A stretch of DNA of 57,891 nt from Lachnospiraceae bacterium. GTDB lineage: Bacteria; Bacillota; Clostridia; Lachnospirales; Lachnospiraceae. The notes beneath the pieces were generated by a model. The model was not told the DNA's origin, did not search any database, and worked only from the letters and a program-made list of their open reading frames with translations. Of the stretch, positions 37,625 to 47,212 are shown one piece after another (the first letter of the stretch is position 1; every line of letters begins with the position of its first letter). Position numbers and translations under genes: made by a program. The stretch covers positions 1-57,891 of the forward strand of contig JAILGL010000136.1 in the NCBI GenBank assembly GCA_024696825.1. Reading direction: 5' to 3'.

Positions 37625-39862
37625 TTATATAAGTTGCTCTTTTATACGTTCGCAAAGTCCTGAATATCTTTTAGACTCCACCTTGTTACCAATCATAAAT
37701 TCAAGCTTTTCCCTGCTGCCGGCTATGGTTACGCACTGTCTTGCCCTTGTAATGGCGGTATATAAAAGGTTTCTGTTAAATAGTATTGGCGGACCTGAAA
37801 AAATAGGTATAACTACCGCCGGATACTCACTTCCCTGAGATTTATGAATGGTAATTGCATAGGAAAGCTCTATTTCATTCATATCAGAAAAATCATAATC
37901 CACTATTTTGTTGTCTTCAAATTGAACCACAACCTTTTCTCCGTCATTATCAATTCTCTTTATAATGCCGCAGTCACCATTAAATACGCCCTTTCCTTCT
38001 TCCTCTATAAAACCTTTACCAAGGCGTTTTTCCCAGGTAATATTATAATTATTTTTAATCTGCATTATCTTATCACCCTCTCGGAAAAGCACTCCATGAA
38101 ACTCTCGCTCCACCTTTCCAAATTCCTCGGGATTTAAAAATCTCTGCAGAACCTTATTCAGATTTTCTACTCCAAGCTCACCCTTTCTCATGGGCGTTAA
38201 AACCTGTACATCATATGGGTCCGCCTTAACATATTCCGGCATACTCTTCATTACAAGATGCACCACCAGCTGAAGAATGGTATTAGGATCATCTCTCTTA
38301 AGGAAGAAGAAATCCTTACTCTTATTATCCATCTTTATCTTTTCCCCATTATTAATGGCATGGGCATTCATAATAATATCGCTTTGTGCAGCCTGTCTGA
38401 ATATTTTCTTAAGTCTTACAACTGTACAAAAATCAGCATTTATCATGTCCTTTAATACATTTCCGGGTCCCACGCTTGGAAGCTGACTTGCGTCACCTAC
38501 CATTATAAGTCTGACTCCCGGTGTAAGTGCCTTAAGAAGGGCATTCATAAGATATATGTCCACCATGGACATCTCATCTATAATTACAACATCGCATTCT
38601 AAGGGATTGGTCTCATTTCTGGAAAATATAGTGCCATCCCTTTCAACTCCATCCTCAGTCATTCCATTCACCTCTAAAAGTCTGTGAATAGTCTGGGCTT
38701 CGTACCCCGTAGCCTCTGTCATACGCTTAGCCGCTCTTCCTGTAGGAGCTGCCAGTAAGAAGTCCATGCCTTCTTTTTCAAATATTTTTATAATGGTATT
38801 AATGGTGGTGGTTTTACCTGTTCCGGGACCACCGGTTATAATCATTACTCCACTTTGAGCAGCCTCTATAATAGCATTTTTCTGAATATCATCCAGCTCA
38901 ATACTATCTTCCTTTTCTATCTTCTCTATCTCTTTTTCAAGGCCCTCTGTATCTGCAGAAAACCTTATATTAAGATCATTTAACATGCGGGCACAGCCGG
39001 CTTCCATATAATACATAGAGGCCAAATATACATTTTTATCCTCACCCTTTTCCTCCAAAATGAAATCCTTATCCAAAAGGAGGTTTAAGGCTTCTCTTCT
39101 AACTATCTCCTCGTTAACTCCCAGAAGCCTTACGGTTTCCTGAATAAGACCTTCCATAGGAAGATAGCAATGTCCGTTATTACCTGCAAGGCTAAGAGTA
39201 TACTTAAGTCCTGCAGATATTCTAAAGTTGGAATCACCACTTATTCCCATGCTGGAAGCTATATTATCAGCGGTTTTAAAGCCCACTCCAAATATATCCT
39301 CCGCCAGACGGTATGGATTATCCTCTAGTACCTTATACATTTTCTCACCATAATACTTATAGACCTTAACCGCCAGGTTCATAGGAATATTATATTTCTG
39401 CAAAAACATCATGGCAGAACGCATTTTTCTGTCATTCATAAACTGCTCAGCGATTTTCCTTGCACCTTTTTTACTTATTCCCTTAACCTTTACTAACTTT
39501 TCCGGAGTCTCCTCTATAATCTTAAAGGTATCCTCCTTAAACATAGTTACTATTCTGGCTGCAAGTGCCGGCCCCACGCCCTTTATGGCACCTGAACCAA
39601 GGTATTTTTCCATAGATGTCGTGTCACTTGGATCCTTTAAAACATATTCCGTAACATTAATCTGTGGACCATAATCCCTATGAACAGTAGCATTGCCTGT
39701 AACCTCTAAAAACTGTCCTTCGGCTATATATGAAAATGTACCGGTTAAGCTCATGTCTTCGCCACTGTCTGCTTCACTCATGGTAAGGACTGTGTAGCCG
39801 TTATTTTCATTTCTATATACGATTTTTTCTACATACCCTGATACCTTTACTACCTCATCCAT
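37625..39862 (-). CDS. recD2: RecD2-type DNA helicase (SF1B)
   Basis: The 745-residue helicase translocates 5' to 3' on single-stranded DNA in repair, independent of RecBC. It has the RecD2 N-terminal region (OB-like start, then helix-hairpin-helix around GSGAIKGVGPALAARIV). The motor core follows: Walker A GGPGTGKTTTINT near residue 345, Walker B VVIIDEMSMVD near 430, VGDASQLPSVGPG near 457, and the C-terminal YAITIHKSQGSEYPAV and LLYTAITRAR motifs. The start is ATG 39862, six nt after AAGGTG; a GTG three codons upstream is in frame but sits inside the ribosome site. Confidence 0.94.
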   Translation of the reverse strand: MDEVVKVSGYVEKIVYRNENNGYTVLTMSEADSGEDMSLTGTFSYIAEGQFLEVTGNATVHRDYGPQINVTEYVLKDPSDTTSMEKYLGSGAIKGVGPALAARIVTMFKEDTFKIIEETPEKLVKVKGISKKGARKIAEQFMNDRKMRSAMMFLQKYNIPMNLAVKVYKYYGEKMYKVLEDNPYRLAEDIFGVGFKTADNIASSMGISGDSNFRISAGLKYTLSLAGNNGHCYLPMEGLIQETVRLLGVNEEIVRREALNLLLDKDFILEEKGEDKNVYLASMYYMEAGCARMLNDLNIRFSADTEGLEKEIEKIEKEDSIELDDIQKNAIIEAAQSGVMIITGGPGTGKTTTINTIIKIFEKEGMDFLLAAPTGRAAKRMTEATGYEAQTIHRLLEVNGMTEDGVERDGTIFSRNETNPLECDVVIIDEMSMVDIYLMNALLKALTPGVRLIMVGDASQLPSVGPGNVLKDMINADFCTVVRLKKIFRQAAQSDIIMNAHAINNGEKIKMDNKSKDFFFLKRDDPNTILQLVVHLVMKSMPEYVKADPYDVQVLTPMRKGELGVENLNKVLQRFLNPEEFGKVEREFHGVLFREGDKIMQIKNNYNITWEKRLGKGFIEEEGKGVFNGDCGIIKRIDNDGEKVVVQFEDNKIVDYDFSDMNEIELSYAITIHKSQGSEYPAVVIPIFSGPPILFNRNLLYTAITRARQCVTIAGSREKLEFMIGNKVESKRYSGLCERIKEQLI

Positions 39863-39896
39863 ATAACTCACCTTCTCACGCTTTTCATGTTGTCTA

Positions 39897-39929
39897 AAGC
39901 ATCATGCAGGCTTGTCTGCCATGATGCTT
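39897..39929. other. Hairpin between recD2 and the mreB terminator
   Basis: AAGCATCATGCAG pairs with CTGCCATGATGCTT (one bulge) around a 6-nt loop. It lacks a T run on either side, so it is probably a leader structure of recD2 rather than a terminator. Confidence 0.45.
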
Positions 39930-39950
39930 ATTAATTATTTCAAATAAAAG

Positions 39951-39982
39951 AAAAAGGCGACTTAAAAAATTTAAGCCGCCTT
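39951..39982 (-). terminator. Terminator of mreB
   Basis: The minus strand reads AAGGCGGCTTAAATT with its near-perfect complement ending CGCCTT, then TTTCTTTTATTTG. It lies 18 nt past the mreB stop codon. Confidence 0.8.
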
Positions 39983-39999
39983 AGTAGATTTTTTATTAA

Positions 40000-41007
40000 T
40001 TAGTCTTCGCTGCTTCTTGAACCAGCGTTACTTAAAAATTCAACATACATACCTGTTCCTACTGCAACAGCTGTCATAGGATCTTCAGCTGTCATGGTGT
40101 TAATACCAGTCTTCTCATAAATGAGTTCTTCAAGACCATATAAAAGGCTTCCGCCTCCTGTAAGAACGATACCTCTGTCTGAAATATCTGCAGCAAGCTC
40201 TGGAGGGGTCTGCTCTAATACGCTATGAACAGCCTCTACGATTTCTGAAGTAACTACGCTAAGTGCCTCAAGAGTTTCATCTGATGAAATCTCAATAGTC
40301 TTAGGAAGACCTGTAATTAAGTTTCTACCTCTAACATCCATAGTTACTACCTCTGGACGCTTATAAGCAGAACCAATGTTAATCTTAATATCTTCTGCAG
40401 TTCTCTCACCTATTAAAAGGTTATGAGTAATTCTCATATAACGAACAATAGCATCATCAAAGTTATCGCCGGCAATCTTAATAGAAGTACTTACAACAGT
40501 ACCGCCAAGACTGATAACAGCTACGTCAGTAGTACCACCACCGATGTCAACTATCATGTTACCACATGGCTTGGAAATATCTATACCAGCACCGATAGCT
40601 GCTGCTACAGGCTCTTCGATAATTGCAACCTCACGTGCTCCTGCCTCATAGGTTGCTTCCTCTACTGCTCTCTTCTCAACTTCTGTAGCCTCACTAGGAA
40701 CACAGACACTGATACGAGGCTTCTTTCTAAATCTGCTCTTACCAACAGCCTTCTGAATGAAGTAACGAAGCATCTTCTCAGTTACGGTATAGTCTGAAAC
40801 TACACCCTGTCTAAGTGGTCTTACTGCTACTATATTACCAGGTGTACGACCAAGCATAAGTCTTGCATCCTCACCTATAGCTTTAATTTTGTTAGAGTCC
40901 TTATCAAATGCTACTACTGAAGGCTCTCTTAAAACAACACCTTTTCCCTTAATATATACAAGCACATTGGCTGTACCTAAATCTATTCCGATATCACTTG
41001 CTACCAT
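40000..41007 (-). CDS. mreB: MreB/Mbl-type rod-shape actin homologue
   Basis: The 335-residue protein forms membrane-bound filaments that steer wall synthesis. Actin-fold nucleotide motifs are present: DIGIDLGTANVLVY at the N-terminus (phosphate 1), MIVDIGGGTTDVAVISLGG near residue 150 (phosphate 2), and DRGIVLTGGGSLLYGLEE near 280 (adenosine). It is monocistronic with its own promoter and terminator and is not followed by mreC/mreD, so it may be an Mbl or MreBH-like paralogue rather than the mreBCD copy. A CGGAGG site precedes the start. Confidence 0.93.
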   Translation of the reverse strand: MVASDIGIDLGTANVLVYIKGKGVVLREPSVVAFDKDSNKIKAIGEDARLMLGRTPGNIVAVRPLRQGVVSDYTVTEKMLRYFIQKAVGKSRFRKKPRISVCVPSEATEVEKRAVEEATYEAGAREVAIIEEPVAAAIGAGIDISKPCGNMIVDIGGGTTDVAVISLGGTVVSTSIKIAGDNFDDAIVRYMRITHNLLIGERTAEDIKINIGSAYKRPEVVTMDVRGRNLITGLPKTIEISSDETLEALSVVTSEIVEAVHSVLEQTPPELAADISDRGIVLTGGGSLLYGLEELIYEKTGINTMTAEDPMTAVAVGTGMYVEFLSNAGSRSSED

Positions 41008-41115
41008 GGTTTTTCCTCCGTAAATAAAACAACTAAATTCTCTTTGTCAATTCTTAATTATTACCTACCTATTATTTAAACAATCAAAAAATACTTATAT
41101 CGTCTATCGACACAT

Positions 41116-41144
41116 ATTATATAACTTTTTCAAGAATAAATCAA
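41116..41144 (-). promoter_or_regulatory. mreB promoter
   Basis: TTGATT (41139-41144) and a perfect TATAAT (41116-41121) are 17 bp apart, about 110 bp before the mreB start. The rest of the 263-bp gap up to recJ is AT-rich and shows no gene. Confidence 0.65.
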
Positions 41145-41270
41145 AGACAAAATGACTAAATAAAATTATTCTACATTTTACACAAAAAAAGTAATTTTTC
41201 TAATGGTTATAATGTGTACTTTTACTAAATAATTGTGGACAGAACTTATAAATCCCACAAAATATAGATT

Positions 41271-43013
41271 CTAGCAGGCATCGATATATTTATACTGCAC
41301 CTGATTATTATAAGAACTGATAGAAGGCTGGTATGCAAGATTCATCATAATCCCTTCTTTATTACCCATTGTAAGACTTGTCCAGCTTTCTTCATCATAT
41401 TTATCTATTATATTTTTCTTAATTCCATTTTCAACATCGAAGTCCACTACCGTAAATTCTTTTCCATCCTTAGAGCAGGCAAAGCGACCAATCTGATTTT
41501 CCTTACCGCATAAAAATACTCTGTGGAAACAAATATTTTCATCAGCAAATATTATCTGCTCATTGGATGCGCCAAATGGTTTGAAAAGCTCAAGTTCCTT
41601 TACAACCTTTTCATCTACAGTTGTTATAGGACTTACAACATCCACTTTAATTTTTTCAACAAGATCCTCATCCTTCATGTTCTCATTATTTTTGAGAGCA
41701 GAGATGAAGGCCTCTAAATTCTCCTTTTCAAGAGAGAAGCCTGCTGCAAGGGCATGACCGCCACTGGCTATTGTAAGGTCCTTAACCTTTTGAAGCTCCT
41801 GCTGCATATGATAGCCTTCTATGGACCTTCCTGAACCCTTAAGGCAGTTCTCGGAATCCACTATTATATATACAGGTCTATAATAGGCCTCCTTTATTCT
41901 TCCCGCAACTATACCTGCTACAGCCTCGCTGCACTCCGGAAGATACATTACAAGGACCCTGTCATTTTCCATATGATTTTCCTCATACAGTTTTTTGGCA
42001 TCATTAGTTCCTTTTTCCGTGGTATATTTACGGTCATTATTAAGATTCATAAGTTTGTCTGCCTTCTTATAAGCTTCCTTTTCATCCTTTTCCATAAGGA
42101 GAGCTAAGGCATCCTCAGCACTTTCAAGTCTTCCCGCTGCATTTATAACGGGACCGATTCTAAAGCCAAATGCATAGGAATCAATTCCATTTTTAAATTC
42201 ACATCTGTCTATAAGAGCCCTTAATCCTTTATTACTTACCTTATTGCTGTTAATAAGCTTTAATCCAAAGGATACTATTACTCTGTTGTCTCCTGTAAGT
42301 GGAACTACATCGCAGACAGTAGCTATGGCAGCAAATACCATAAGCTCCATAAGAAGGGCGTGGTAATCCTTATTCTTACCAGCCATATATTGAATGAGCC
42401 TGTAGCAAAGACCTGCTCCACACATTTCATGATATGGATAGGTTTCGTCTGAGCGCTTACAGTCACATACTACATCCGCAGGCACAAGGATATCCTCTCC
42501 ATCCTCCTTTGGCACATCATGGTGATCTGTAACTACCACAGTTAGTCCCTTTTCCTTGGCATACTCTATAGCCTCAAACTGAGATATTCCATTATCACAG
42601 GTAATAATAAGCTTAGCGCCCTTTTCTACGGCTTCATCCACCATGGTTTTATTCATGCCATAGCCGTCCTTTACTCTGTGAGGAAGTCTCACTGTAACAT
42701 CTGCTCCAAACGCCTTTAAACCTGAATAAAGTATGAAGGAGGACATAACGCCATCCACATCATAATCACCTATAATCATGATTTTTTCTTTTGCCTCTAT
42801 AAAGCTGTTTATAACATATACAGCCTTTTCTAAATCCAGAATTTTAGAAGCATCGGTAAGCTTTACCTTAAATGGATTGATATATTCATCCATTTCATTT
42901 ATAGTTTTAAACCCTCTGTTTAAAAGGATTTTTGCTGTAACCTCTGTTATATTATATCTGTTTTTTATAGCTTCTACATCGTAGTTTACGCGCTTATAAA
43001 TCCATTTTTTCAT
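41271..43013 (-). CDS. recJ: RecJ-family single-strand DNA exonuclease
   Basis: The 580-residue protein has the DHH phosphoesterase motifs: IMIIGDYDVDGVMSS near residue 78, ITCDNGISQ near 137 and VVVTDHHDVP near 160. The DHHA1 motif GRSIEGYHMQQEL...ASGGHALAAGFSLE is near 400-425, and an OB-like C-terminal region follows. RecJ removes nucleotides 5' to 3' from single strands in recombination and repair. It follows prmA by 14 bp, so both are on one message. The length is at the short end for RecJ. Confidence 0.92.
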   Translation of the reverse strand: MKKWIYKRVNYDVEAIKNRYNITEVTAKILLNRGFKTINEMDEYINPFKVKLTDASKILDLEKAVYVINSFIEAKEKIMIIGDYDVDGVMSSFILYSGLKAFGADVTVRLPHRVKDGYGMNKTMVDEAVEKGAKLIITCDNGISQFEAIEYAKEKGLTVVVTDHHDVPKEDGEDILVPADVVCDCKRSDETYPYHEMCGAGLCYRLIQYMAGKNKDYHALLMELMVFAAIATVCDVVPLTGDNRVIVSFGLKLINSNKVSNKGLRALIDRCEFKNGIDSYAFGFRIGPVINAAGRLESAEDALALLMEKDEKEAYKKADKLMNLNNDRKYTTEKGTNDAKKLYEENHMENDRVLVMYLPECSEAVAGIVAGRIKEAYYRPVYIIVDSENCLKGSGRSIEGYHMQQELQKVKDLTIASGGHALAAGFSLEKENLEAFISALKNNENMKDEDLVEKIKVDVVSPITTVDEKVVKELELFKPFGASNEQIIFADENICFHRVFLCGKENQIGRFACSKDGKEFTVVDFDVENGIKKNIIDKYDEESWTSLTMGNKEGIMMNLAYQPSISSYNNQVQYKYIDAC

Positions 43014-43027
43014 AGTATTTCACCCCA

Positions 43028-44059
43028 TTATAATTTTCTTGAAAGAAAGCCTGTCCATTCTCCAAGAGTCTCTACATTTACTATTTCAAAGCCATTTTTC
43101 TCTAAAGCATCTCTTACATCCGCGCTTCTCTCATTTAAAATTCCTGAGACTATATAATAGCCATTAGTCTTTATAAATTCAGGAATTATGGCTGTAAGTG
43201 GGATAATTACATCTGCAAGAATGTTTGCAAATATTATATCAAATTTTTCACAGTCATTTTCTTTTGCAAATTTTTTAGCCTCTTCCTTCTCAGATAATAT
43301 ATCCATTTTTTTTGCTGCGTAGGTTCCAGGCTTAATATTATTTAATTCCATATCCTCGCAGACATTGTCTATAGCAAGCTCATCTATATCTATTAAAATA
43401 GATTTTCCTGCTCCCTTTAACAGAGCACTTATTCCAAGGATGCCGCTTCCACAGCCTATGTCAAAGACCTTATTATCCTCTTTTAAAACCTTTTCCATAT
43501 TCATAAGGCAGAGCTTGGTGGTCTCATGCATTCCTGTTCCAAAGCCTGCTCCCGGATTAATCTTTACAAGAGTATCCGTCTCCTTAAGGTCTTTAGGGTC
43601 ATCCTCCCACATAGGACTTATGTAGATATCATCCGTAACTCTAAAGCTCTTAAAGGTCTCTTTATATTTATCCTTCCATTCGCTGTCATCTCTCTCCTCT
43701 TTAGTAAGAGTTGGGAGCTTATCAGGCTCCTCCTTATATTCCTCCTTTAGGGCAGAAAGAAGCTTCTCATATACCTTCTCACTTTCCTCTCTGGAAAATG
43801 AATCTGAAAGCTCCTTATCTCTTATGGATGAACCTGTGCTATAGCTTACATCCTCTTCAGTTGAATATACCTTAAATACAGCCCTGTCGCTTACAGGAAG
43901 GTCTGCAGGAATATCCGTAAACATCTTTTTTTCATCTTCGTAAGAAAGAGGCATATCATCCTCTAATACGAAAGAATCAAATCCCATAACAGTAAGCAGG
44001 TCTGTTATCCTTCCAATCTCACTTACCTTAGTTTTAATTTGATATTCTATCCATTTCAT
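43028..44059 (-). CDS. prmA: Ribosomal protein L11 methyltransferase
   Basis: The 343-residue SAM-dependent enzyme trimethylates ribosomal protein L11. The N-terminal recognition domain (MKWIEYQIKTKVSEIGRITDLL) contains a charged insert around residues 70-120. The methyltransferase core has the PrmA signature NPGAGFGTGMHETTKLCL near 170-187, SAM motif FDIGCGSGILGISALLKGA near 200, and the NILADVI block near 278. It is co-transcribed with recJ. PrmA genes are often linked to rsmE or dnaJ; neither is present here. Confidence 0.93.
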   Translation of the reverse strand: MKWIEYQIKTKVSEIGRITDLLTVMGFDSFVLEDDMPLSYEDEKKMFTDIPADLPVSDRAVFKVYSTEEDVSYSTGSSIRDKELSDSFSREESEKVYEKLLSALKEEYKEEPDKLPTLTKEERDDSEWKDKYKETFKSFRVTDDIYISPMWEDDPKDLKETDTLVKINPGAGFGTGMHETTKLCLMNMEKVLKEDNKVFDIGCGSGILGISALLKGAGKSILIDIDELAIDNVCEDMELNNIKPGTYAAKKMDILSEKEEAKKFAKENDCEKFDIIFANILADVIIPLTAIIPEFIKTNGYYIVSGILNERSADVRDALEKNGFEIVNVETLGEWTGFLSRKL

Positions 44060-44132
44060 GACATACCTCTTTGAATTTATTATTCTAATTGTTATTTAAT
44101 GCTTGTTAATCACTTTTCTTTTCCGAAAAAAA

Positions 44133-46058
44133 TTAAGCTTTTCTCTCTTTTTTACGGTCAATCTTATTCTGATACATGTAGCTGTCGGCAATTTTAATCA
44201 TTTCTTCAGCATCCAAAGTACCCTCTATCTTCTTACAGCATATACCTACACTGCCTTCGATAGGATAAGGCTTATCCTTAACCCCCTCAAGACTGTAAAT
44301 ACACTTTTTAAGATCATCAGTAAGATGACAGTCATCATTATTAACGTAATTGTCACTTACTACGGCACAGGAGAATTCGTCTCCACCAAATCTTGAAGAA
44401 ACTCCGTATTTATATACTACCTTTTCTAAAGCCTTGGCAATACAGGTAAGTGCATAGTCACCTTCTGCATGACCAAATGTATCATTAATGTATTTTAATC
44501 CATCCATATCCACTGATATGATCGTAAGATACATTCCCTTATTATTATCATTTTCCATAATCTCCTGCAGCTTCTCAAAGAAACCTCTTCTGTTATAAAG
44601 CTGTGTAAGAGGATCATAAAGTGAGAGATTCTCGATTCGTTTATATGCTTCCATCAGTTCCTGATTCAAGTGACTTAACTGATAGTTATGAATAACTGTA
44701 TTTATGGTATTTGAAAGGAACATATGGAACTCATTACACCTTTCAAGTCCTCTGTTAGTAAGAAAATCAAAGGCTTCAGCTATATATCCATAAGCTTTAT
44801 GACCTGAGTTAATCATACAGATAACCAAAATATTATACTCGCCGCCAACCTCTAAAATTTCATCTAATCCTGGAATGAAATCATCAATCTGGAAAGTCTT
44901 TCCAGGGTCTAAGAACTCTCCCATATTAGTTTCTAATATAGTTGTAAGCTCATTAAACTCATCTATATATTCGCCACCATCTACGATATCACTCTTAATG
45001 CAGGCAAATCTATAATGATCAAGCCACAAGGCAAGCTTTGAAGGAAGCTCCTTTGCAACGTCCCAAATCTTAGTCTTTTCAAGCATGGCTGTCTGCATCT
45101 GATTCATGGTTATGGTATGCCAGATACAGTCGCTCATTTCCTCTGTAAGACTTGTAAGAGCAACATTGTATTCACTCATTTCCTTAGGCTTACAGCCACA
45201 GGACTGATCTTCTCTAAACTTATATAAAACACTATGGTCACAAGGATTAACTGTTCCAAGTCTCTTGTATATCTCCATTTGCTCTGCGATAAACTCTGCC
45301 ACATCTATAAAATCCGGCACGCAGGTAGAAAGCTTTGGAAAATGATACTGTCCGCTTTGGATACCGTCAAAGCCTGTAACTACAACATCTTCAGGCACTG
45401 AATATCCATGCTCCTCTAATACAGAACATGCAGTTATAGCCATAGAATCATTAGCGCAGACAATAGCCTCAGGAAGGTCATACTCTAAAAATTTAGCCAT
45501 GGCAACTCTTGCTGGTCTGTCCCAGAAGTTACCATAACCGATTCTTTCCTTTTCTACAGGTATTCCATTCTCTTCCAAAACCTTTTTGTAAATGTTTACA
45601 CGCTCGTCGCTTATGTCATTACCCTGGAAACCTGCAAGCATATCAACACGCTTATAACCATGGTGCTCCACAACGTGTCTTACCATCTCTTCAAAGCCGT
45701 AGCCGTAGTCTGTCTTGATATTGTAGCATCCCTCTATCACTCTATTCATAACAAAGACAGGGATGTTCTTCTCCTTACCAATATCAACAATGTAATTAAT
45801 AACATTTTTATTCTTAATACTTTCGCCAAATATCACCAGTCCTTGGATATTGGCATGCCTAATAAGGTCAAAGAGCTTTAAATCTCCCTTTACCTCTTCG
45901 TTATCTTCTTCTGAATCAGAGTCAGAAGAAAATGCCACAGTAAAAATGTTATTCTTCTTTCCTACCTCAATAATCGCGTTCAAAAACGAAAGCGTAATGA
46001 GGTCGAAAAGGCGGCTGCCACAAACGCCAATAGCCATTCTCTTTTGTTTTTTCGCCAC
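44133..46058 (-). CDS. Cytosolic diguanylate cyclase with LacI/ribose-binding-type sensor domain
   Basis: The 641-residue protein has no membrane segment or signal peptide. Residues 5-290 are a periplasmic-binding-protein type 3 domain as found in LacI regulators (AIGVCGSRLFD, then AIVCANDSMAITACSVLEEHG and VVVTGFDGI), but with no DNA-binding helix-turn-helix. A helical middle region leads to a GGDEF domain (about residues 480-641) with LYDPLTQLYNRRGFF and an intact SRFGGDEFSCAV site, so it should make c-di-GMP in answer to a small ligand, plausibly a sugar. GTG 46058 is taken as start because AGAGGGG lies 8 nt upstream; the frame opens ten codons earlier. It is the natural counterpart of the EAL protein at 33736. 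Confidence 0.85.
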   Translation of the reverse strand: MAKKQKRMAIGVCGSRLFDLITLSFLNAIIEVGKKNNIFTVAFSSDSDSEEDNEEVKGDLKLFDLIRHANIQGLVIFGESIKNKNVINYIVDIGKEKNIPVFVMNRVIEGCYNIKTDYGYGFEEMVRHVVEHHGYKRVDMLAGFQGNDISDERVNIYKKVLEENGIPVEKERIGYGNFWDRPARVAMAKFLEYDLPEAIVCANDSMAITACSVLEEHGYSVPEDVVVTGFDGIQSGQYHFPKLSTCVPDFIDVAEFIAEQMEIYKRLGTVNPCDHSVLYKFREDQSCGCKPKEMSEYNVALTSLTEEMSDCIWHTITMNQMQTAMLEKTKIWDVAKELPSKLALWLDHYRFACIKSDIVDGGEYIDEFNELTTILETNMGEFLDPGKTFQIDDFIPGLDEILEVGGEYNILVICMINSGHKAYGYIAEAFDFLTNRGLERCNEFHMFLSNTINTVIHNYQLSHLNQELMEAYKRIENLSLYDPLTQLYNRRGFFEKLQEIMENDNNKGMYLTIISVDMDGLKYINDTFGHAEGDYALTCIAKALEKVVYKYGVSSRFGGDEFSCAVVSDNYVNNDDCHLTDDLKKCIYSLEGVKDKPYPIEGSVGICCKKIEGTLDAEEMIKIADSYMYQNKIDRKKERKA

Positions 46059-46130
46059 TATTAATACCCCTCTTTTCATAAATACCAAATTACCACTTAC
46101 ATTTAAATATATCTAAAAGCCCCAAAAATA

Positions 46131-46158
46131 TAGATATATTCTATAGATATAATGTCAA
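46131..46158 (-). promoter_or_regulatory. Promoter of the sensor-GGDEF gene
   Basis: TTGACA (46153-46158) and TATCTA (46131-46136) are 16 bp apart. The gap after the ech operon is AT-rich and shows several TAGATATA words around the -10 region. Confidence 0.5.
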
Positions 46159-46200
46159 TATGCACTTGTGTTTACGTGAAATCTCTTAAATATATTTTTA

Positions 46201-47169
46201 TTATAAACTAATTACACCCTGAGGGCAAGCACTAACGCAAGCTCCACAAGAAACACATGCATTTTCATCTACCTTCCAGGTTCCACTGGCTGCATCAACT
46301 GTTATAGCTCCTGCCGGACATCCTCCTGCACAGGCACCACAGAAAATACAATCATCTACATTACAGGTAGGCACCTTTCCTACACCACCAGCTTCGGCTC
46401 CCCCAGCCTCTTCTGCAGCTTCTTCCTTAGATGCACCTGTTGTATCTTCAAGGCCCTCCTTTAAGTCATAGGTAGGAGTTCCGTCTGGAAGATAATAATT
46501 ACTACCTGCCTTAAGCTCGATACATTTCTTAGGACAATTAGTCTCACACTGTCCGCAGTCAACACAAAGTCCTTCATTAACCTCCCAAAGCTTTGTCGCT
46601 CTGTCAACTGTTATAGCTCTTACAGGACAGTTTCTTGCACACATGGCACAATATACACACTCGTCAATATTGTTATGTGGAACAGGTGTTATATTGGATG
46701 TGTAATAATGCTTTGGAAGCACCTTTTTCTTTTTATTCTTATTAGCTGTACCTTCTGTAGCCTTTGCCGCAGGCTTAGCTGCTGCCTTAGGTGCAGCCTT
46801 TGGCTTAGGTGTAGGAAGCGGACCGCCTGGTCTGTTTACTACAAACTCAGCCTTTTCTTCAGCTGGCTCTGTATATCCTGGAACTATCTTAAGACATTTC
46901 TTAGGACATACTGTTGAGCAGTAATTACACTGAATACAATCAAATCTGTTTAAGGTCCATGTTCCCTTTGCTCTATCAACTGTAATGGCACGTGGAGGAC
47001 AGTTTCTCATACACATACCACAGAAAATACACTCATTAATATCGATAACTATATGGCCTCTTGTTCTCTCAGGATACTCCCTTGGCTCTGCAGGATAGTT
47101 GAGAGTTGCAGGCTCTTTAAACATATTTTTAAGCGCTGTTTTCGCAAATTCCATTATTTTAGTAGACAT
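46201..47169 (-). CDS. echF: EchF-like polyferredoxin subunit with six [4Fe-4S] motifs
   Basis: The 322-residue protein contains three successive two-cluster ferredoxin modules: residues about 40-92, 165-218 and 268-322. Each has two CxxCxxCxxxCP motifs (for example CIFCGMCMRNCP and CIQCNYCSTVCP). A Pro/Ala/Lys linker joins modules 1 and 2 and an Ala/Glu/Gly linker joins 2 and 3. Modules share the AITVDRAxxxW line, so they look like internal triplication. EchF normally has one such module; it carries electrons from ferredoxin to the NiFe subunit. It is last in the ech operon, 43 bp after echE, with a GAGGTTG ribosome site. Confidence 0.88.
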   Translation of the reverse strand: MSTKIMEFAKTALKNMFKEPATLNYPAEPREYPERTRGHIVIDINECIFCGMCMRNCPPRAITVDRAKGTWTLNRFDCIQCNYCSTVCPKKCLKIVPGYTEPAEEKAEFVVNRPGGPLPTPKPKAAPKAAAKPAAKATEGTANKNKKKKVLPKHYYTSNITPVPHNNIDECVYCAMCARNCPVRAITVDRATKLWEVNEGLCVDCGQCETNCPKKCIELKAGSNYYLPDGTPTYDLKEGLEDTTGASKEEAAEEAGGAEAGGVGKVPTCNVDDCIFCGACAGGCPAGAITVDAASGTWKVDENACVSCGACVSACPQGVISL

Positions 47170-47212
47170 TATTCAACCTCACTTTTCTTAAAGAAGTTAT
47201 ATTTGCTTCTTC

